Below the pieces are notes generated by a model. That model had not been told where the DNA came from and made no database searches. It saw only the letters and a program-made list of their open reading frames with translations. Positions 27,125-35,379 of a stretch of 64,000 nucleotides of DNA are shown in pieces. Origin of the DNA: CAWDVH01 sp963805705 (lineage in GTDB: Bacteria > Actinomycetota > Actinomycetes > Streptosporangiales > Streptosporangiaceae); NCBI GenBank assembly GCA_963805705.1, contig CAWDVH010000001.1:1054001-1118000 (forward strand). The letters run 5' to 3'. Position 1 is the first letter of the stretch. Each line of letters opens with the position of its first letter. A program made the translations under genes and the position numbers.

Positions 27125-27751
27125 GTGATAGGGAGCAGCCGCGGGGCCGCGCTGCCGCGCCGCATGCTGATCGTGGCCGTCGCCGCGCTCATCCCGGTGC
27201 TGGCCGGCTGCGAAGCGGGGGACGGCGCGCCCACTCTGCAGTGGCATCCGCCAACCGCCGGGGCCAGCGCCACGGTCGGTGGCACTGATGGCATTACCGT
27301 CAGCGATGCCTTCGTCCTGGGGGAGCCGCCGTTCGGGACACTGCCCGTAGGGGCCTCCGCCGGGCTGTTCTTCTCGCTGGTCAACAACGGAAAGCCCGAC
27401 AAGCTGATCAGCATTTCCGCGCCGGGGGCGGCGTCATCCGTCACGCTGCCAGGCGGCCACATCGCGCTGGACTCTCAGCAGGCGATCTACCCGAACACCC
27501 CCGAGCCCAAGGCCGTCCTTGACAACCTGATTCGCCCGCTGCCGGGCAGCTCGTCCGTCCGCGTGATCATGAACTTCCAGAATGCGGGCAGCGTGGTGCT
27601 CAACGTTCCGGTGATACCGCAGTCGCAGTCCTACTCGACGTTCTCGGCCCCGCCGTCGCCGACGCCGACGCCCACCCCGAAAGCCGGGAAGGCAAAAAGT
27701 CATCCGGGCACAACGCCGTCGCCGTCGCCGTCGCCCAGTAGCACGTCGTAG
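27125..27751 (+). CDS. Lipoprotein, possible PCuAC-like domain
   Basis: 208 residues from the GTG at 27125 (AAGGAG 7 nt upstream). Signal peptide with lipobox LAGC places the lipidated Cys at 29. The mature domain has ITVSDAFVLGEPP, GASAGLFFSLVNNGKPDKLISISAP and a late VRVIMNFQNAG strand, the layout of the DUF461/PCuAC copper-chaperone fold. The Met/His copper ligands of true PCuAC are not clear. The C-terminus is a Pro/Thr/Ser-rich tail. Confidence 0.7.
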   Translation: MIGSSRGAALPRRMLIVAVAALIPVLAGCEAGDGAPTLQWHPPTAGASATVGGTDGITVSDAFVLGEPPFGTLPVGASAGLFFSLVNNGKPDKLISISAPGAASSVTLPGGHIALDSQQAIYPNTPEPKAVLDNLIRPLPGSSSVRVIMNFQNAGSVVLNVPVIPQSQSYSTFSAPPSPTPTPTPKAGKAKSHPGTTPSPSPSPSSTS

Positions 27752-27843
27752 CCGGGACGGCGCTACCTCGCCGGCCCGTCGTGACCGGGACGGCGCTACC
27801 TCGCCGGCCCACGTTGCGGCCGGACGGCGCTACCTCGCCGGCA
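27752..27843. repeat. Three copies of a 33-34-bp repeat
   Basis: GGACGGCGCTACCTCGCCGG recurs at 27755, 27788 and 27822. Each copy contains a small GGCG-CTACCT-CGCC hairpin. The array sits between convergent genes and may act as a terminator. Confidence 0.75.
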
Positions 27844-27849
27844 CCGGCC

Positions 27850-28536
27850 TCAGGCAGTCGGCTCGAACTTGTACCCGAGCCCGCGCACGGTCACGATGTG
27901 CGACGGGTTCGCGGGATCAACCTCGACCTTCGCGCGCAGCCGCTTGACGTGGACATCCAGCGTCTTGGTATCGCCGACGTAGTCAGCTCCCCAGACCCGG
28001 TCGATCAGCTGCATCCGGGTGAGGACCCGTCCGCTGTTGCGCAGGAGCACCTCAAGCAGCTCGAACTCCTTGAGCGGGAGCTGCACGTGCTCATTGCGGA
28101 CGGTGACGACATGCCGGTCGACATCCATCCGGACCGGTCCCGATTCCATGATCGACGTACTGGGCTCGTCCGACTCCCCGCGGCGCCTGAGGACAGCGCG
28201 CATCCGCGCGACGAGCTCACGGGAGGAGAACGGCTTAGTCACGTAATCATCGGCGCCAAGCTCCAGGCCGACCACCTTGTCGATCTCGCTGTCCTTGGCG
28301 GTCAGCATGATCACCGGTACGTTAGAGCGCTCCCGCAGCGTCCGGCAGACCTCGCTTCCCGGCAGTCCGGGCAGCATGAGATCGAGCAGCACCAGATCGG
28401 CGCCGCTACGATCGAAGGTCTCGATCGCGTCCGGTCCAGTGGGACAGACCGCGACCTCGAACCCCTCCTTGCGCAGCATGTAGGACAGCGCATCGCTGAA
28501 CGACTCTTCGTCCTCAACAACGAGCACCCGTGTCAC
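27850..28536 (-). CDS. regX3: Response regulator RegX3 (OmpR/PhoB type)
   Basis: 228 residues. The receiver domain has phosphorylation site D52 (LLDLMLP), acidic pair at EDEE and the switch Lys in DDYVTKPF. The winged helix ends VDVKRLRAKVE-like (DVHVKRLRAKVEVDPANP) and IVTVRGLGYKFEP. Near-identical to mycobacterial RegX3 and Streptomyces PhoP. It controls phosphate starvation genes. It is downstream of senX3 by 58 nt. Confidence 0.95.
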   Translation of the reverse strand: MTRVLVVEDEESFSDALSYMLRKEGFEVAVCPTGPDAIETFDRSGADLVLLDLMLPGLPGSEVCRTLRERSNVPVIMLTAKDSEIDKVVGLELGADDYVTKPFSSRELVARMRAVLRRRGESDEPSTSIMESGPVRMDVDRHVVTVRNEHVQLPLKEFELLEVLLRNSGRVLTRMQLIDRVWGADYVGDTKTLDVHVKRLRAKVEVDPANPSHIVTVRGLGYKFEPTA

Positions 28537-28594
28537 CTGACTGCCTCCCTGGCAGATCGCGCTGATCGCACTGTGGCCGGTACCTAGCTGCTAG

Positions 28595-29683
28595 TCATGA
28601 CGGCATCATGGGAGGCCGCAGGGGGAGCCGCAACGTAAAGGTGGACCCCGCGCCCTCCTTACTCCAGACGGTGACGTTGCCCCCGTGCGCCGCGGTCACG
28701 TGCTTGACGATGGCCAGCCCGAGGCCGGTCCCGCCGGTAGCACGCGAGCGGGCCGGGTCGACGCGGTAAAAGCGCTCGAAAATCCGCTCAAGATCTCGCT
28801 CGGGAATGCCGATGCCCTGGTCGGCGACGCTGATCTCGGCCGCGTCTCCGGCTCGCCTCGTCGAGACCACGACCCTGGTCTTGGCCGGGCTGTAGGCGAC
28901 GGCATTCTCCAGCAGGTTGCGCAGCGCGGTGACCAGCAGGTCCTCATCACCCTGTACCGACAGCCCGTGTGATCCGCTCGCGGCCAGCTCGATGCCGCCG
29001 GCCGCGGCCTTCATCCGGCAGCGGTCCAGCGCCTCGGCCACGACGGCGTCGAGACCGACCAGGACAGGGTCGGGCACCGGCTCGGCCGCCTGGATCCTGG
29101 ACAGGGTGATCATGTCCTGGACCAGGTTGGTCAGCCGGGACGCCTCCTGCCGCATCCGCCCGGCAAACCGCCGGACGGCCTCCGGATCATCGGCGGCATC
29201 CTCGACGGTCTCGGCCAGCAGCGCGAGCGCGCCGACGGGGGTCTTGAGCTCGTGACTGGTGTTGGCCACGAAGTCCCTGCGGACCTCCTCGACCCGGCGG
29301 CTCTCGGTCTGGTCCTCAGCCAGCAGCAGCACCAGGCCGCCGCCGACCACTGCGCCCAGCGGCGCCACCCGGACCGCGAAGCTCGTGGTCCGGCCGTTAA
29401 AGCTGCTGGTCGATACCTCGATCTCGCCTTCGCGGATCTCGCCGTCCCTGCGGACCTGGCGAACCAGGGCCAGCAGCTCGCCGACGATGAGGTTATCGCC
29501 CTGGACCAGGCCGAACGCCCGCGCCGCCGAGCTGGTCAGCAGCACCCGGTCTTCGCTATCGAGGACAACAGAAGCAGAAGACAAAACGGATAGCACCGAG
29601 GCGATGCCGGCTGGCAGCGGATCCGCGTTCGGCTGCGCCAGACCGGCTGCGCCGGGCGACTGCGCTAGCGCTCGCGCCGTCAT
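28595..29683 (-). CDS. senX3: Sensor histidine kinase SenX3 (no visible membrane anchor)
   Basis: 362 residues. A PAS-like domain (about 30-125; LSSASVVLDSEDRVLL) is followed by HisKA with H144 (NTSHELKTP) and an HATPase domain (NLLENAVAYSP, DQGIGIPERDLERIFERFYR, GGTGLGLAIVKH). It pairs with RegX3 in phosphate sensing. Family members start with one or two TM helices; here the reading frame opens directly at MTARALAQSP with no hydrophobic segment. The upstream stretch contains an out-of-frame ORF beginning MGVNAAG, like other SenX3 N-termini. Confidence 0.9.
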   Translation of the reverse strand: MTARALAQSPGAAGLAQPNADPLPAGIASVLSVLSSASVVLDSEDRVLLTSSAARAFGLVQGDNLIVGELLALVRQVRRDGEIREGEIEVSTSSFNGRTTSFAVRVAPLGAVVGGGLVLLLAEDQTESRRVEEVRRDFVANTSHELKTPVGALALLAETVEDAADDPEAVRRFAGRMRQEASRLTNLVQDMITLSRIQAAEPVPDPVLVGLDAVVAEALDRCRMKAAAGGIELAASGSHGLSVQGDEDLLVTALRNLLENAVAYSPAKTRVVVSTRRAGDAAEISVADQGIGIPERDLERIFERFYRVDPARSRATGGTGLGLAIVKHVTAAHGGNVTVWSKEGAGSTFTLRLPLRPPMMPS

Positions 29684-29867
29684 GCCGGCGCCGCTGCGGG
29701 CACTGCGAGCCGGGGCACGGCAAGACGGCCGGCAGCTGGGTGATCAGCGCTGCCGGCGCCATCGGGCGGACACGCACGCCCGGCCGCATTCACCCCCATG
29801 TCCACGCTCTGATGGTAGGCGTCACCCGGCCAGGACGCACGAGTCAGGGGCCAGCCACCAGCCGTTA

Positions 29868-29888
29868 TTCGCGAAATGTTCATATGAA
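29868..29888. promoter_or_regulatory. Candidate operator palindromes upstream of senX3
   Basis: TTCGCGAA and TTCATATGAA lie 3 nt apart in a conspicuously AT-richer patch between gpmA and senX3. They could form an operator or promoter for senX3-regX3. No match to a specific Pho box is claimed. Confidence 0.3.
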
Positions 29889-29964
29889 GGAAACCAGCAG
29901 TCCATGTGGGGTATACCTGCCAGACGTCGGCCAGGCTATCCGGGAAGGAGCCAGGATGCCCAGG

Positions 29965-30708
29965 TCAGCGGCCCTGGCTGCGAACGGCCTCGGCCGCCTG
30001 CGCGGCGGCGTCCGGATCCAGGTAGCGGCGGGAGCCGGCGACCGGCCGGAATCCGGCGTCCAGCTCGTAGGCCAGCGGGATCCCGGTCGGGATATTGAGC
30101 TCGGCGATCTGCTCGTCCCCGATGCCGTCCAGGTGCTTCACCAGCGCTCGCAGCGAGTTGCCGTGCGCGACGACGAGCACCGTCTGGCCCGCCGCGATGT
30201 CCGGGATGATCGCGTCATGCCAGTAGGGCAGCAGCCGGTGCACGACGTCCTTCAGGCACTCGGTCCGCGGCCTGAGCTCGTCGGGCAGCAGCGCATACCG
30301 CGGATCGGCGGCCTGCGAGAGCGGATCGTCATCGGCCAGCGGCGGCGGCGGCACATCGTAGGAGCGGCGCCAGAGCATGAACTGCTCGTCTCCGTACTGC
30401 TTCCTGGTCTGCGCCTTGTCCTTGCCCTGCAGCGCGCCGTAGTGCCGTTCGTTGAGCCGCCATGAGCGGCGAACCGGCAGCCAGGCCCGGCCGGCGGCCT
30501 CCAGCGCCCCGCTGGCCGTCTGGATGGCCCTGGTCAGGACCGAGGTGTGCACGACGTCGGGTAGCAGCCCCGAATCGGCGAGCAGGGCGCCGCCGCGGGA
30601 TGCCTCGCTGACGCCCGCCGCCGACAGGCCCACATCCACCCAGCCGGTAAACAGCCCCTCGGCGTTCCAGATGCTCTCGCCGTGCCGGAGCAGCACCAAG
30701 GTCCTCAT
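29965..30708 (-). CDS. gpmA: 2,3-bisphosphoglycerate-dependent phosphoglycerate mutase
   Basis: 247 residues from the ATG at 30708. Phospho-His H9 in LVLLRHGES, the NERHYGALQGKDKAQ motif and second His in VVAHGNSLRAL are all present. The product is a glycolytic dPGM. The gpmA-senX3-regX3 order, with mshA and a ybjN-like gene divergent beside it, matches mycobacterial synteny. An upstream ATG at 30759 lacks conservation. Confidence 0.95.
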   Translation of the reverse strand: MRTLVLLRHGESIWNAEGLFTGWVDVGLSAAGVSEASRGGALLADSGLLPDVVHTSVLTRAIQTASGALEAAGRAWLPVRRSWRLNERHYGALQGKDKAQTRKQYGDEQFMLWRRSYDVPPPPLADDDPLSQAADPRYALLPDELRPRTECLKDVVHRLLPYWHDAIIPDIAAGQTVLVVAHGNSLRALVKHLDGIGDEQIAELNIPTGIPLAYELDAGFRPVAGSRRYLDPDAAAQAAEAVRSQGR

Positions 30709-31027
30709 GCGCGAGAGCCTATCGCCGGCCCCGTCACGGGCGGGGAGCGCCGCCGTCACAGCCAGAGGGCGCCGTCCTACGGCCGGAGGACGGCGCCGTT
30801 ACGGCCTGGGCACGCCGCCGTCACGGGCGGAGGACACCGCTGTCCGGGCTGGAGGACGCCGCCGTCACGGGCGGAGGACACCGCTGTCCGGGCCGGAGGA
30901 CGGCGCCGTTACGGCCTGAGTACGCCGCCGTCCGGGCCGGAGGACGCCGCCATGACGGCCAGGCGGGCACGTACCGGCCCAGGCGGGAACATGATGGGAC
31001 AGTCCGGGGTTTCGCCTTCGGAGGTGC
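30709..31027. other. gpmA-mshA intergenic region, 319 bp
   Basis: It is dominated by a 22-bp tandem repeat (30738-30956) and must hold the promoters of two divergent genes. The only non-repetitive stretch is about 30957-31027, which carries the GGAGG of mshA. Confidence 0.7.
30738..30956. repeat. 22-bp tandem repeat, about ten copies
   Basis: Ten units on a 22-bp period (one of 21), consensus near GGSCGGAGGACRCCGCYGTCMS. Some neighbours form a 44-bp higher-order unit (GGGCGGAGGACACCGCTGTC next to GGCTGGAGGACGCCGCCGTC) repeated at 30828-30893. There are no unique spacers, so it is not CRISPR. The motif resembles the 33-bp repeat at 27.75 kb. Confidence 0.85.
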
Positions 31028-32302
31028 ATGCCCGTGCCGCGACGCTTTCCCCGGCGGATCGCGACTGTCAGCGTTCACACATCGCCGCTTGAGCAGCCCG
31101 GAACTGGCGATGCGGGCGGCCTGAACGTCTATGTCGTAGAGGTCGCCAAGCGCCTGGCCGCCCGTGGCGTCGAGGTAGACATTTTTACCCGCGCCGTCTC
31201 CCGCGATCTGCCGCCAGTCGCCGAGCTGGCCCCTGGAGTGCTCGTGCGGCACCTCGCCGCGGGTCCGTTCGAGGACCTGGACAAGGCCGATCTGCCCGGT
31301 CAGCTCTGCCATTTCACCTTCGAGGTACTGCGCGCCGAGGCCGCGTACCGGCCGGGGCGGTATGACCTGGTGCACGGGCACTACTGGCTGTCGGGCCAGG
31401 TGGGCGCGGTGGCCAAGGAACGCTGGGGCGTCCCGTTCGTGCAGTCCATGCACACTCTGGGCCGGGTGAAGAACGCGGCGCTGGCCGCCGATGATGCCGC
31501 CGAGCCCGCGGTCCGGCTCCGCGGCGAGGCCGAGGTGATCGCGGCGGCCGACCGGCTGGTGGCCAACACCGATGAGGAAGCCCGGCAGCTGATCGGCCTG
31601 TACGACGCCGAGCCGGGCAAGGTCGCCGTCATCAATCCCGGAGTTGACCTGACCGTCTTCCGGCCGGGGTCACAGCGCGAGGCCAGGCAGCGGCTGGGCC
31701 TGGCCCAGGACGGCGTGGTGCTGGTTTTCGCGGGGCGGGTTCAGCCCCTGAAGGCGCCGGACATCGTGCTGCGCGCCGCCGCCCAGATGATCCGCGACGA
31801 TCCCGCCCTGGCCGGCCGGCTGACCCTGGCCTTCGTCGGCGGCCCGAGCGGCACGGGCCGGGCGGATCCGGACCGGCTCACCGGGCTGGCGGCGGCCCTC
31901 GGAATCGGCGGCACGGTCCGGCTGGAGCCGCCGTGCCCGCAGCCAGAGCTGGCGGACTGGTACCGGGCGGCGAGCGTGGTGATGGTGCCGTCCTACTCGG
32001 AGTCCTTCGGGCTCGTAGCCGTCGAGGCCCAGGCCTGCGGCACCCCCGTGGTGGCCGCGTCGGTGGGCGGCCTGCGCACGGCGGTACGGGACGGCTTCTC
32101 TGGCGTGCTGGTCGATTCGCATGATCCGGCCAGGTATGCGCGTGCCGTCCGCGACCTGATCGCCGAGCCCGCGGCCCTGGCCCGGCTCTCCAGGGGAGCG
32201 CGCAAGCACGCCTCCCGGTTCGGATGGTCCGAGACAGTGGACGGGCTGCTGCACATGTACGGTGCCGTCATGAGCGAGGCGGCGGCCGCGGTGGACGCAT
32301 GA
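31028..32302 (+). CDS. mshA: D-inositol-3-phosphate glycosyltransferase MshA
   Basis: 424-residue GT4 retaining glycosyltransferase: SVHTSPLEQPGTGDAGGLNV N-terminus, HGHYWLSGQVG, NPGVDLTVFRPG, FAGRVQPLKAPD and the EX7E region YSESFGLVAVEAQACG. It transfers GlcNAc from UDP-GlcNAc to inositol-3-phosphate, the first step of mycothiol synthesis. GGAGG precedes the ATG; a GTG two codons later is an alternative start. Its stop overlaps the next start (ATGA). Confidence 0.95.
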   Translation: MPVPRRFPRRIATVSVHTSPLEQPGTGDAGGLNVYVVEVAKRLAARGVEVDIFTRAVSRDLPPVAELAPGVLVRHLAAGPFEDLDKADLPGQLCHFTFEVLRAEAAYRPGRYDLVHGHYWLSGQVGAVAKERWGVPFVQSMHTLGRVKNAALAADDAAEPAVRLRGEAEVIAAADRLVANTDEEARQLIGLYDAEPGKVAVINPGVDLTVFRPGSQREARQRLGLAQDGVVLVFAGRVQPLKAPDIVLRAAAQMIRDDPALAGRLTLAFVGGPSGTGRADPDRLTGLAAALGIGGTVRLEPPCPQPELADWYRAASVVMVPSYSESFGLVAVEAQACGTPVVAASVGGLRTAVRDGFSGVLVDSHDPARYARAVRDLIAEPAALARLSRGARKHASRFGWSETVDGLLHMYGAVMSEAAAAVDA

Positions 32303-32784
32303 CCGAACTAGCCAAGGAACTCGAATCGGCGCTGACGAGCCTGGGCCTGGAGTTCGAGTCGCCGCGACCTGACGCCTACCTGGTGCGGCTGGAGGGGGAG
32401 CACAAGCTCGCCACCATGACCTGGCTCATCATCGGGACGCACAGCCTGCACGTGGAGGCGTTCTTCTGCCGGCAGCCCGATGAGAATCACGCCGCCTTCT
32501 ACCGGTTCCTGCTGGAGCGGGGCGGCCGGATGTACGGCGTTCATTTCGCCCTCGACCCGGTCGGGGACGTCTACCTGGTCGGCCGGGCGCCGCTGACGTC
32601 GATCACGGCCGATGAGATCGACCGGCTGCTCGGCTGCGTGCTCAGCTACTCGGACGACAACTTTGACCGCGCGCTGATGCTCGGCTTCGCCTCCTCGATC
32701 CGCAGGGAATGGGCCTGGCGGGTCAGCCGGGGCGAGAACCTGGCCAACCTGCGGGCGTTTGCCAGGCTCGTCGACCAGGAGTAG
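32299..32784 (+). CDS. YbjN-domain protein
   Basis: 161 residues; starts MTELAKELESALTSLG and overlaps mshA by 4 bp. The YbjN fold (type III secretion chaperone-like) is seen in HKLATMTWLIIGTHSLHVEAFFCR, then FYRFLLERGGRMYGVHFALD and DRALMLGFASSIRREWAWRV. The same gene follows mshA in many actinobacteria (Rv0487 in M. tuberculosis). Molecular role is unknown. Confidence 0.85.
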   Translation: MTELAKELESALTSLGLEFESPRPDAYLVRLEGEHKLATMTWLIIGTHSLHVEAFFCRQPDENHAAFYRFLLERGGRMYGVHFALDPVGDVYLVGRAPLTSITADEIDRLLGCVLSYSDDNFDRALMLGFASSIRREWAWRVSRGENLANLRAFARLVDQE

Positions 32785-32853
32785 CAGGCCAGCAGTAGCA
32801 GGCCAGGAGGGCCGGCCAGGAGGGCAGCAGCCCGATGTCCAGGCGACTCAGCG

Positions 32854-33135
32854 TCAGGATTTGACCAGGCGGGAGATGGCCTCGGCGGCCTCGCGCACCT
32901 TGTCCTGCGCTTCAGGGCCGCCATGCTCGATGGCCTGGGTGACGCAATGACCCAGGTGATCCTCAAGCAGCCCCAGCGCGACCGCCTGCAGCGCCCTGGT
33001 CACCGCGGAGACCTGGGTGAGCACGTCGATGCAGTAGACGTCCTCTTCCACCATCCGCTGCAGCCCGCGTACCTGACCCTCGACCCGGCGCAGCCGCTTG
33101 AGGTAGGCATCCTTGTCCTGGGTATAACCGCGCAT
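32854..33135 (-). CDS. CsoR/RcnR-family metal-sensing repressor
   Basis: 93 residues, all-helical. The Cu(I)-type triad C35, H60 and C64 (VYCIDV; EDHLGHCV) is intact, as in CsoR. The N-terminal YLKRLRRVEGQVRGLQRMVE helix is the DNA-contact signature. It probably represses a copper exporter, but none lies within the window. It has no partner gene here and is divergent from the redox operon at 33380. Confidence 0.9.
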   Translation of the reverse strand: MRGYTQDKDAYLKRLRRVEGQVRGLQRMVEEDVYCIDVLTQVSAVTRALQAVALGLLEDHLGHCVTQAIEHGGPEAQDKVREAAEAISRLVKS

Positions 33136-33379
33136 GCTGTGACGATACGCTCTGCCGCCGCCCGGCCCGACTTGCTCAGCCGGCGCTGCCCGCCCGCCCC
33201 TGCGTGGCTGATGGCGGCCGGGCCGGGTAGAAAGGAAGGACCGGCCGAGGGCTTTGATCCGGGTGCATCGTTCGGTGAACCCATCCGCAGCCCCCAGCGA
33301 TTCTTAGGGTAGGGATGGCACGCTGGTGCCTGGCGATCCGCGCCCGCGGATAGCAGGCTGGTTCAGCAGGAAGGTCGCA

Positions 33380-33625
33380 ATGCGGCGGGATGACGTCAGC
33401 TTCGCGGTAGCGGCCCGCGACGACGGCCTGCGCCAGGTCACCCGGCTTACCTGGCGGGCGGGCGCGATCGGTGTCGTCTGCTCGGCCCTGATCGCCGTGG
33501 CGTTCGGCCACAACGTCCAGCGCACCACCCCGCCGCATCCGGCGGCGCCGGGCACGATCGTCATCCCCGCGCAGCCCCCGGCGCCTGTCCAGGGCGCGGG
33601 CCAGGTGACGTCAGGAGCCTCATGA
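33380..33625 (+). CDS. Mini single-pass membrane protein ending VTSGAS
   Basis: 81 residues from the ATG at 33380 (AGGAAGG 6 nt upstream). A charged cytosolic N-terminus (MRRDDVSFAVAARDDG) is followed by one TM helix (GAIGVVCSALIAVAFG, about 27-45) and a Pro-rich extracytoplasmic tail. The last residues QVTSGAS resemble the ApbE flavinylation consensus (Dxx[S/T]GA[T/S]) except that the Asp is Gln. The first gene of the ApbE/ferric-reductase operon. It may be an anchor or a truncated FMN-binding protein. Confidence 0.6.
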   Translation: MRRDDVSFAVAARDDGLRQVTRLTWRAGAIGVVCSALIAVAFGHNVQRTTPPHPAAPGTIVIPAQPPAPVQGAGQVTSGAS

Positions 33626-33647
33626 CGACCGGAGCCTCATGACGACC
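33614..33647 (+). repeat. 17-bp tandem duplication of RBS and start codon
   Basis: GGAGCCTCATGACGACC occurs twice in a row. The first copy supplies the stop of the 81-residue ORF and a dead ATG; the second supplies the GGAG and the ATG of apbE. Confidence 0.9.
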
Positions 33648-34592
33648 TTGGCGGCCGCCAAGGACACCTTTGACGTGTTCGGCACCACCGCCGTGCTCCT
33701 GGTCACCGCGCCGCGCGCGCTGAAGCCGGCCCGTGCCATCCTCGACACCGAGCTGGCCGCCATCGACCTGGCCTGCAGCCGGTTTCGCGCCGACTCTGAG
33801 CTGTCCGCGCTGAATGCCGCCGCCGGGACGGCGGTCGCGGTCAGCGAGCTGTTCGCGGACATTCTCAGCGCCGCGCTCCGCGCGGCCCGGCTCACTGGCG
33901 GCGATGTAGACCCGACCTGCGGCCGGGCCCTGGTCGGCCTCGGCTATGACCGCGATTTCGCCGCGGTGCGGGCGGCGGGCGACCTGCAGGCGCGCCTGAC
34001 CGGGTCGCTCGGCCCGGTGCCCGGCTGGCGAAGCGTGCACCTGGACCGCACGCGGCTGCAGGTCAGGCTGGAGCGAGGAGCGCAGCTCGACCTCGGGGCG
34101 ACGGCCAAGGCGTGGGCGGCGGACCGCTGCGCGGATGCGGTCGCCGCGCGGCTGGACTGCGGCGTCCTGGTCAGTCTCGGCGGTGACATGGCGGCCGCGG
34201 GGCCGCCGCCCGCCGCCGGCTGGCGGGTGCGGGTGACCGATGATCACGCGGCCGGGCCGGACGCCGACGGGCAGACCGTGACGATCAGGTCCGGCGGCCT
34301 GGCGACATCGAGCACCACGGTCCGGGCGTGGCTGGTGGGCGGCAGGCACGTGCACCACATCATCGACCCGGCTACCGGCGAGCCTGTCCGCTCGTGCTGG
34401 CGCACCGTCAGCGTCGCCGCCGGCAGCTGCGTGGACGCCAACACCGCCAGCACGGCCGCCATCATCCGGGGAGCCGCCGCCCTGCCGTGGCTGCACGATG
34501 CCGGCCTGCCCGCCAGGCTGGTACGCGAGGACGGATCCGTCGAGACGACCGCGGGCTGGCCACGGGACTCCGAGCCCACCGGGGCAGCATGA
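33639..34592 (+). CDS. apbE: FAD:protein FMN transferase (ApbE)
   Basis: 317 residues. Core motifs are CSRFRADSELSALNA, DPTCGRALVGLGYD, LDLGATAKAWAADR, LVSLGGDMA and HHIIDPATGEPV. ApbE covalently links FMN to Ser/Thr of secreted or membrane redox proteins. No signal peptide is obvious, so the active form may be cytosolic or use a non-cleaved N-terminus. Its stop overlaps the next start (ATGA), tying it to the membrane cytochrome. Confidence 0.92.
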   Translation: MTTLAAAKDTFDVFGTTAVLLVTAPRALKPARAILDTELAAIDLACSRFRADSELSALNAAAGTAVAVSELFADILSAALRAARLTGGDVDPTCGRALVGLGYDRDFAAVRAAGDLQARLTGSLGPVPGWRSVHLDRTRLQVRLERGAQLDLGATAKAWAADRCADAVAARLDCGVLVSLGGDMAAAGPPPAAGWRVRVTDDHAAGPDADGQTVTIRSGGLATSSTTVRAWLVGGRHVHHIIDPATGEPVRSCWRTVSVAAGSCVDANTASTAAIIRGAAALPWLHDAGLPARLVREDGSVETTAGWPRDSEPTGAA

Positions 34593-35377
34593 CCGGCCAC
34601 GCCGCCATGACCAGCTACGTCGCCGCCGCGCACGGCAGCGCGATCGTGGTGAACTCCACCACCCCGCTGTGGTACACCACCAGGGCCACGGGGCTGGTCG
34701 CGCTCGTGCTGCTCACGATCAGCATGGTGCTGGGCGTGCTGATCTCCGTCCGGTACCAGCGGCCCCGGCTGCCCCGCTTCGTCACGGCCGGCCTGCACCG
34801 TAACTCCTCGCTGCTGGCGCTGGCCTTCACCGGACTGCACATCGTCACGACGCTGGCCGACCCGTTCGCCCGCATCCGGGTCCAGGACGCGGTGATCCCG
34901 TTCATCTCCGTCTACCGCCCGCTGTGGCTCGGGTTGGGCACGGTGGCGTTCGACCTCATGCTCGCGCTGACCATCACCAGCCTGGTGCGGACCCGGATGA
35001 GCTACCGGACGTGGCACCTGGTGCACTGGGGGGCATACCTGTGCTGGCCGATCGCCGTGCTGCATGGCCTGGGCACCGGCTCGGACACCCCGGTGCGCTG
35101 GGTGCTGCTGCTGACGCTGGCCTGCATCGCCCTGGTCATCGCGGTCGTCGGATGGCGGCTGGCCTACGGCTGGCCCTCCCATCCGGTCGTGCGCGTGGCC
35201 GGCGCGCTGATGGTCGTGCTCGCGCTGATCGCCGGCGGCGCATGGCTGGCGGCCGGGCCCCTGCAGCCCGGCTGGGCCCGGCGGGCCGGTACTCCGCCGT
35301 CAATCCTGAACGGCGCCCCCGCCAGGGCCGCCGGCGCGCTGCCCGCGACCGCGCAGGCACGCTGGGATGGACGGTGA
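34589..35377 (+). CDS. Ferric-reductase-like haem b membrane protein
   Basis: 262 residues, about six TM helices. Two His pairs expected for haem b lie in GLHRNSSLLALAFTGLHIV and WHLVHWGAYLCWPIAVLHGLG, the ferric-oxidoreductase domain pattern. There is no FAD/NAD(P)-binding C-terminus, so the electron donor must be another protein; the NuoF-like and ferredoxin genes that follow are the natural candidates. The end is an Ala/Pro-rich tail. Confidence 0.85.
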   Translation: MTGHAAMTSYVAAAHGSAIVVNSTTPLWYTTRATGLVALVLLTISMVLGVLISVRYQRPRLPRFVTAGLHRNSSLLALAFTGLHIVTTLADPFARIRVQDAVIPFISVYRPLWLGLGTVAFDLMLALTITSLVRTRMSYRTWHLVHWGAYLCWPIAVLHGLGTGSDTPVRWVLLLTLACIALVIAVVGWRLAYGWPSHPVVRVAGALMVVLALIAGGAWLAAGPLQPGWARRAGTPPSILNGAPARAAGALPATAQARWDGR

Positions 35378-35379
35378 GC

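Noticed and set aside
29680..29883. Separate small gene or in-frame SenX3 N-terminus starting MGVNAAG
   Set aside because: It ends in a stop, is in another frame from SenX3 and contains no hydrophobic helix; kept only as a hint of decay.
30738..30956. CRISPR array
   Set aside because: Units of 22 bp abut with no unique spacers, and no cas genes occur.
33240..33330. Possible tRNA-like or small RNA sequence before the redox operon
   Set aside because: No cloverleaf or anticodon stem could be drawn; treated as ordinary intergenic DNA.
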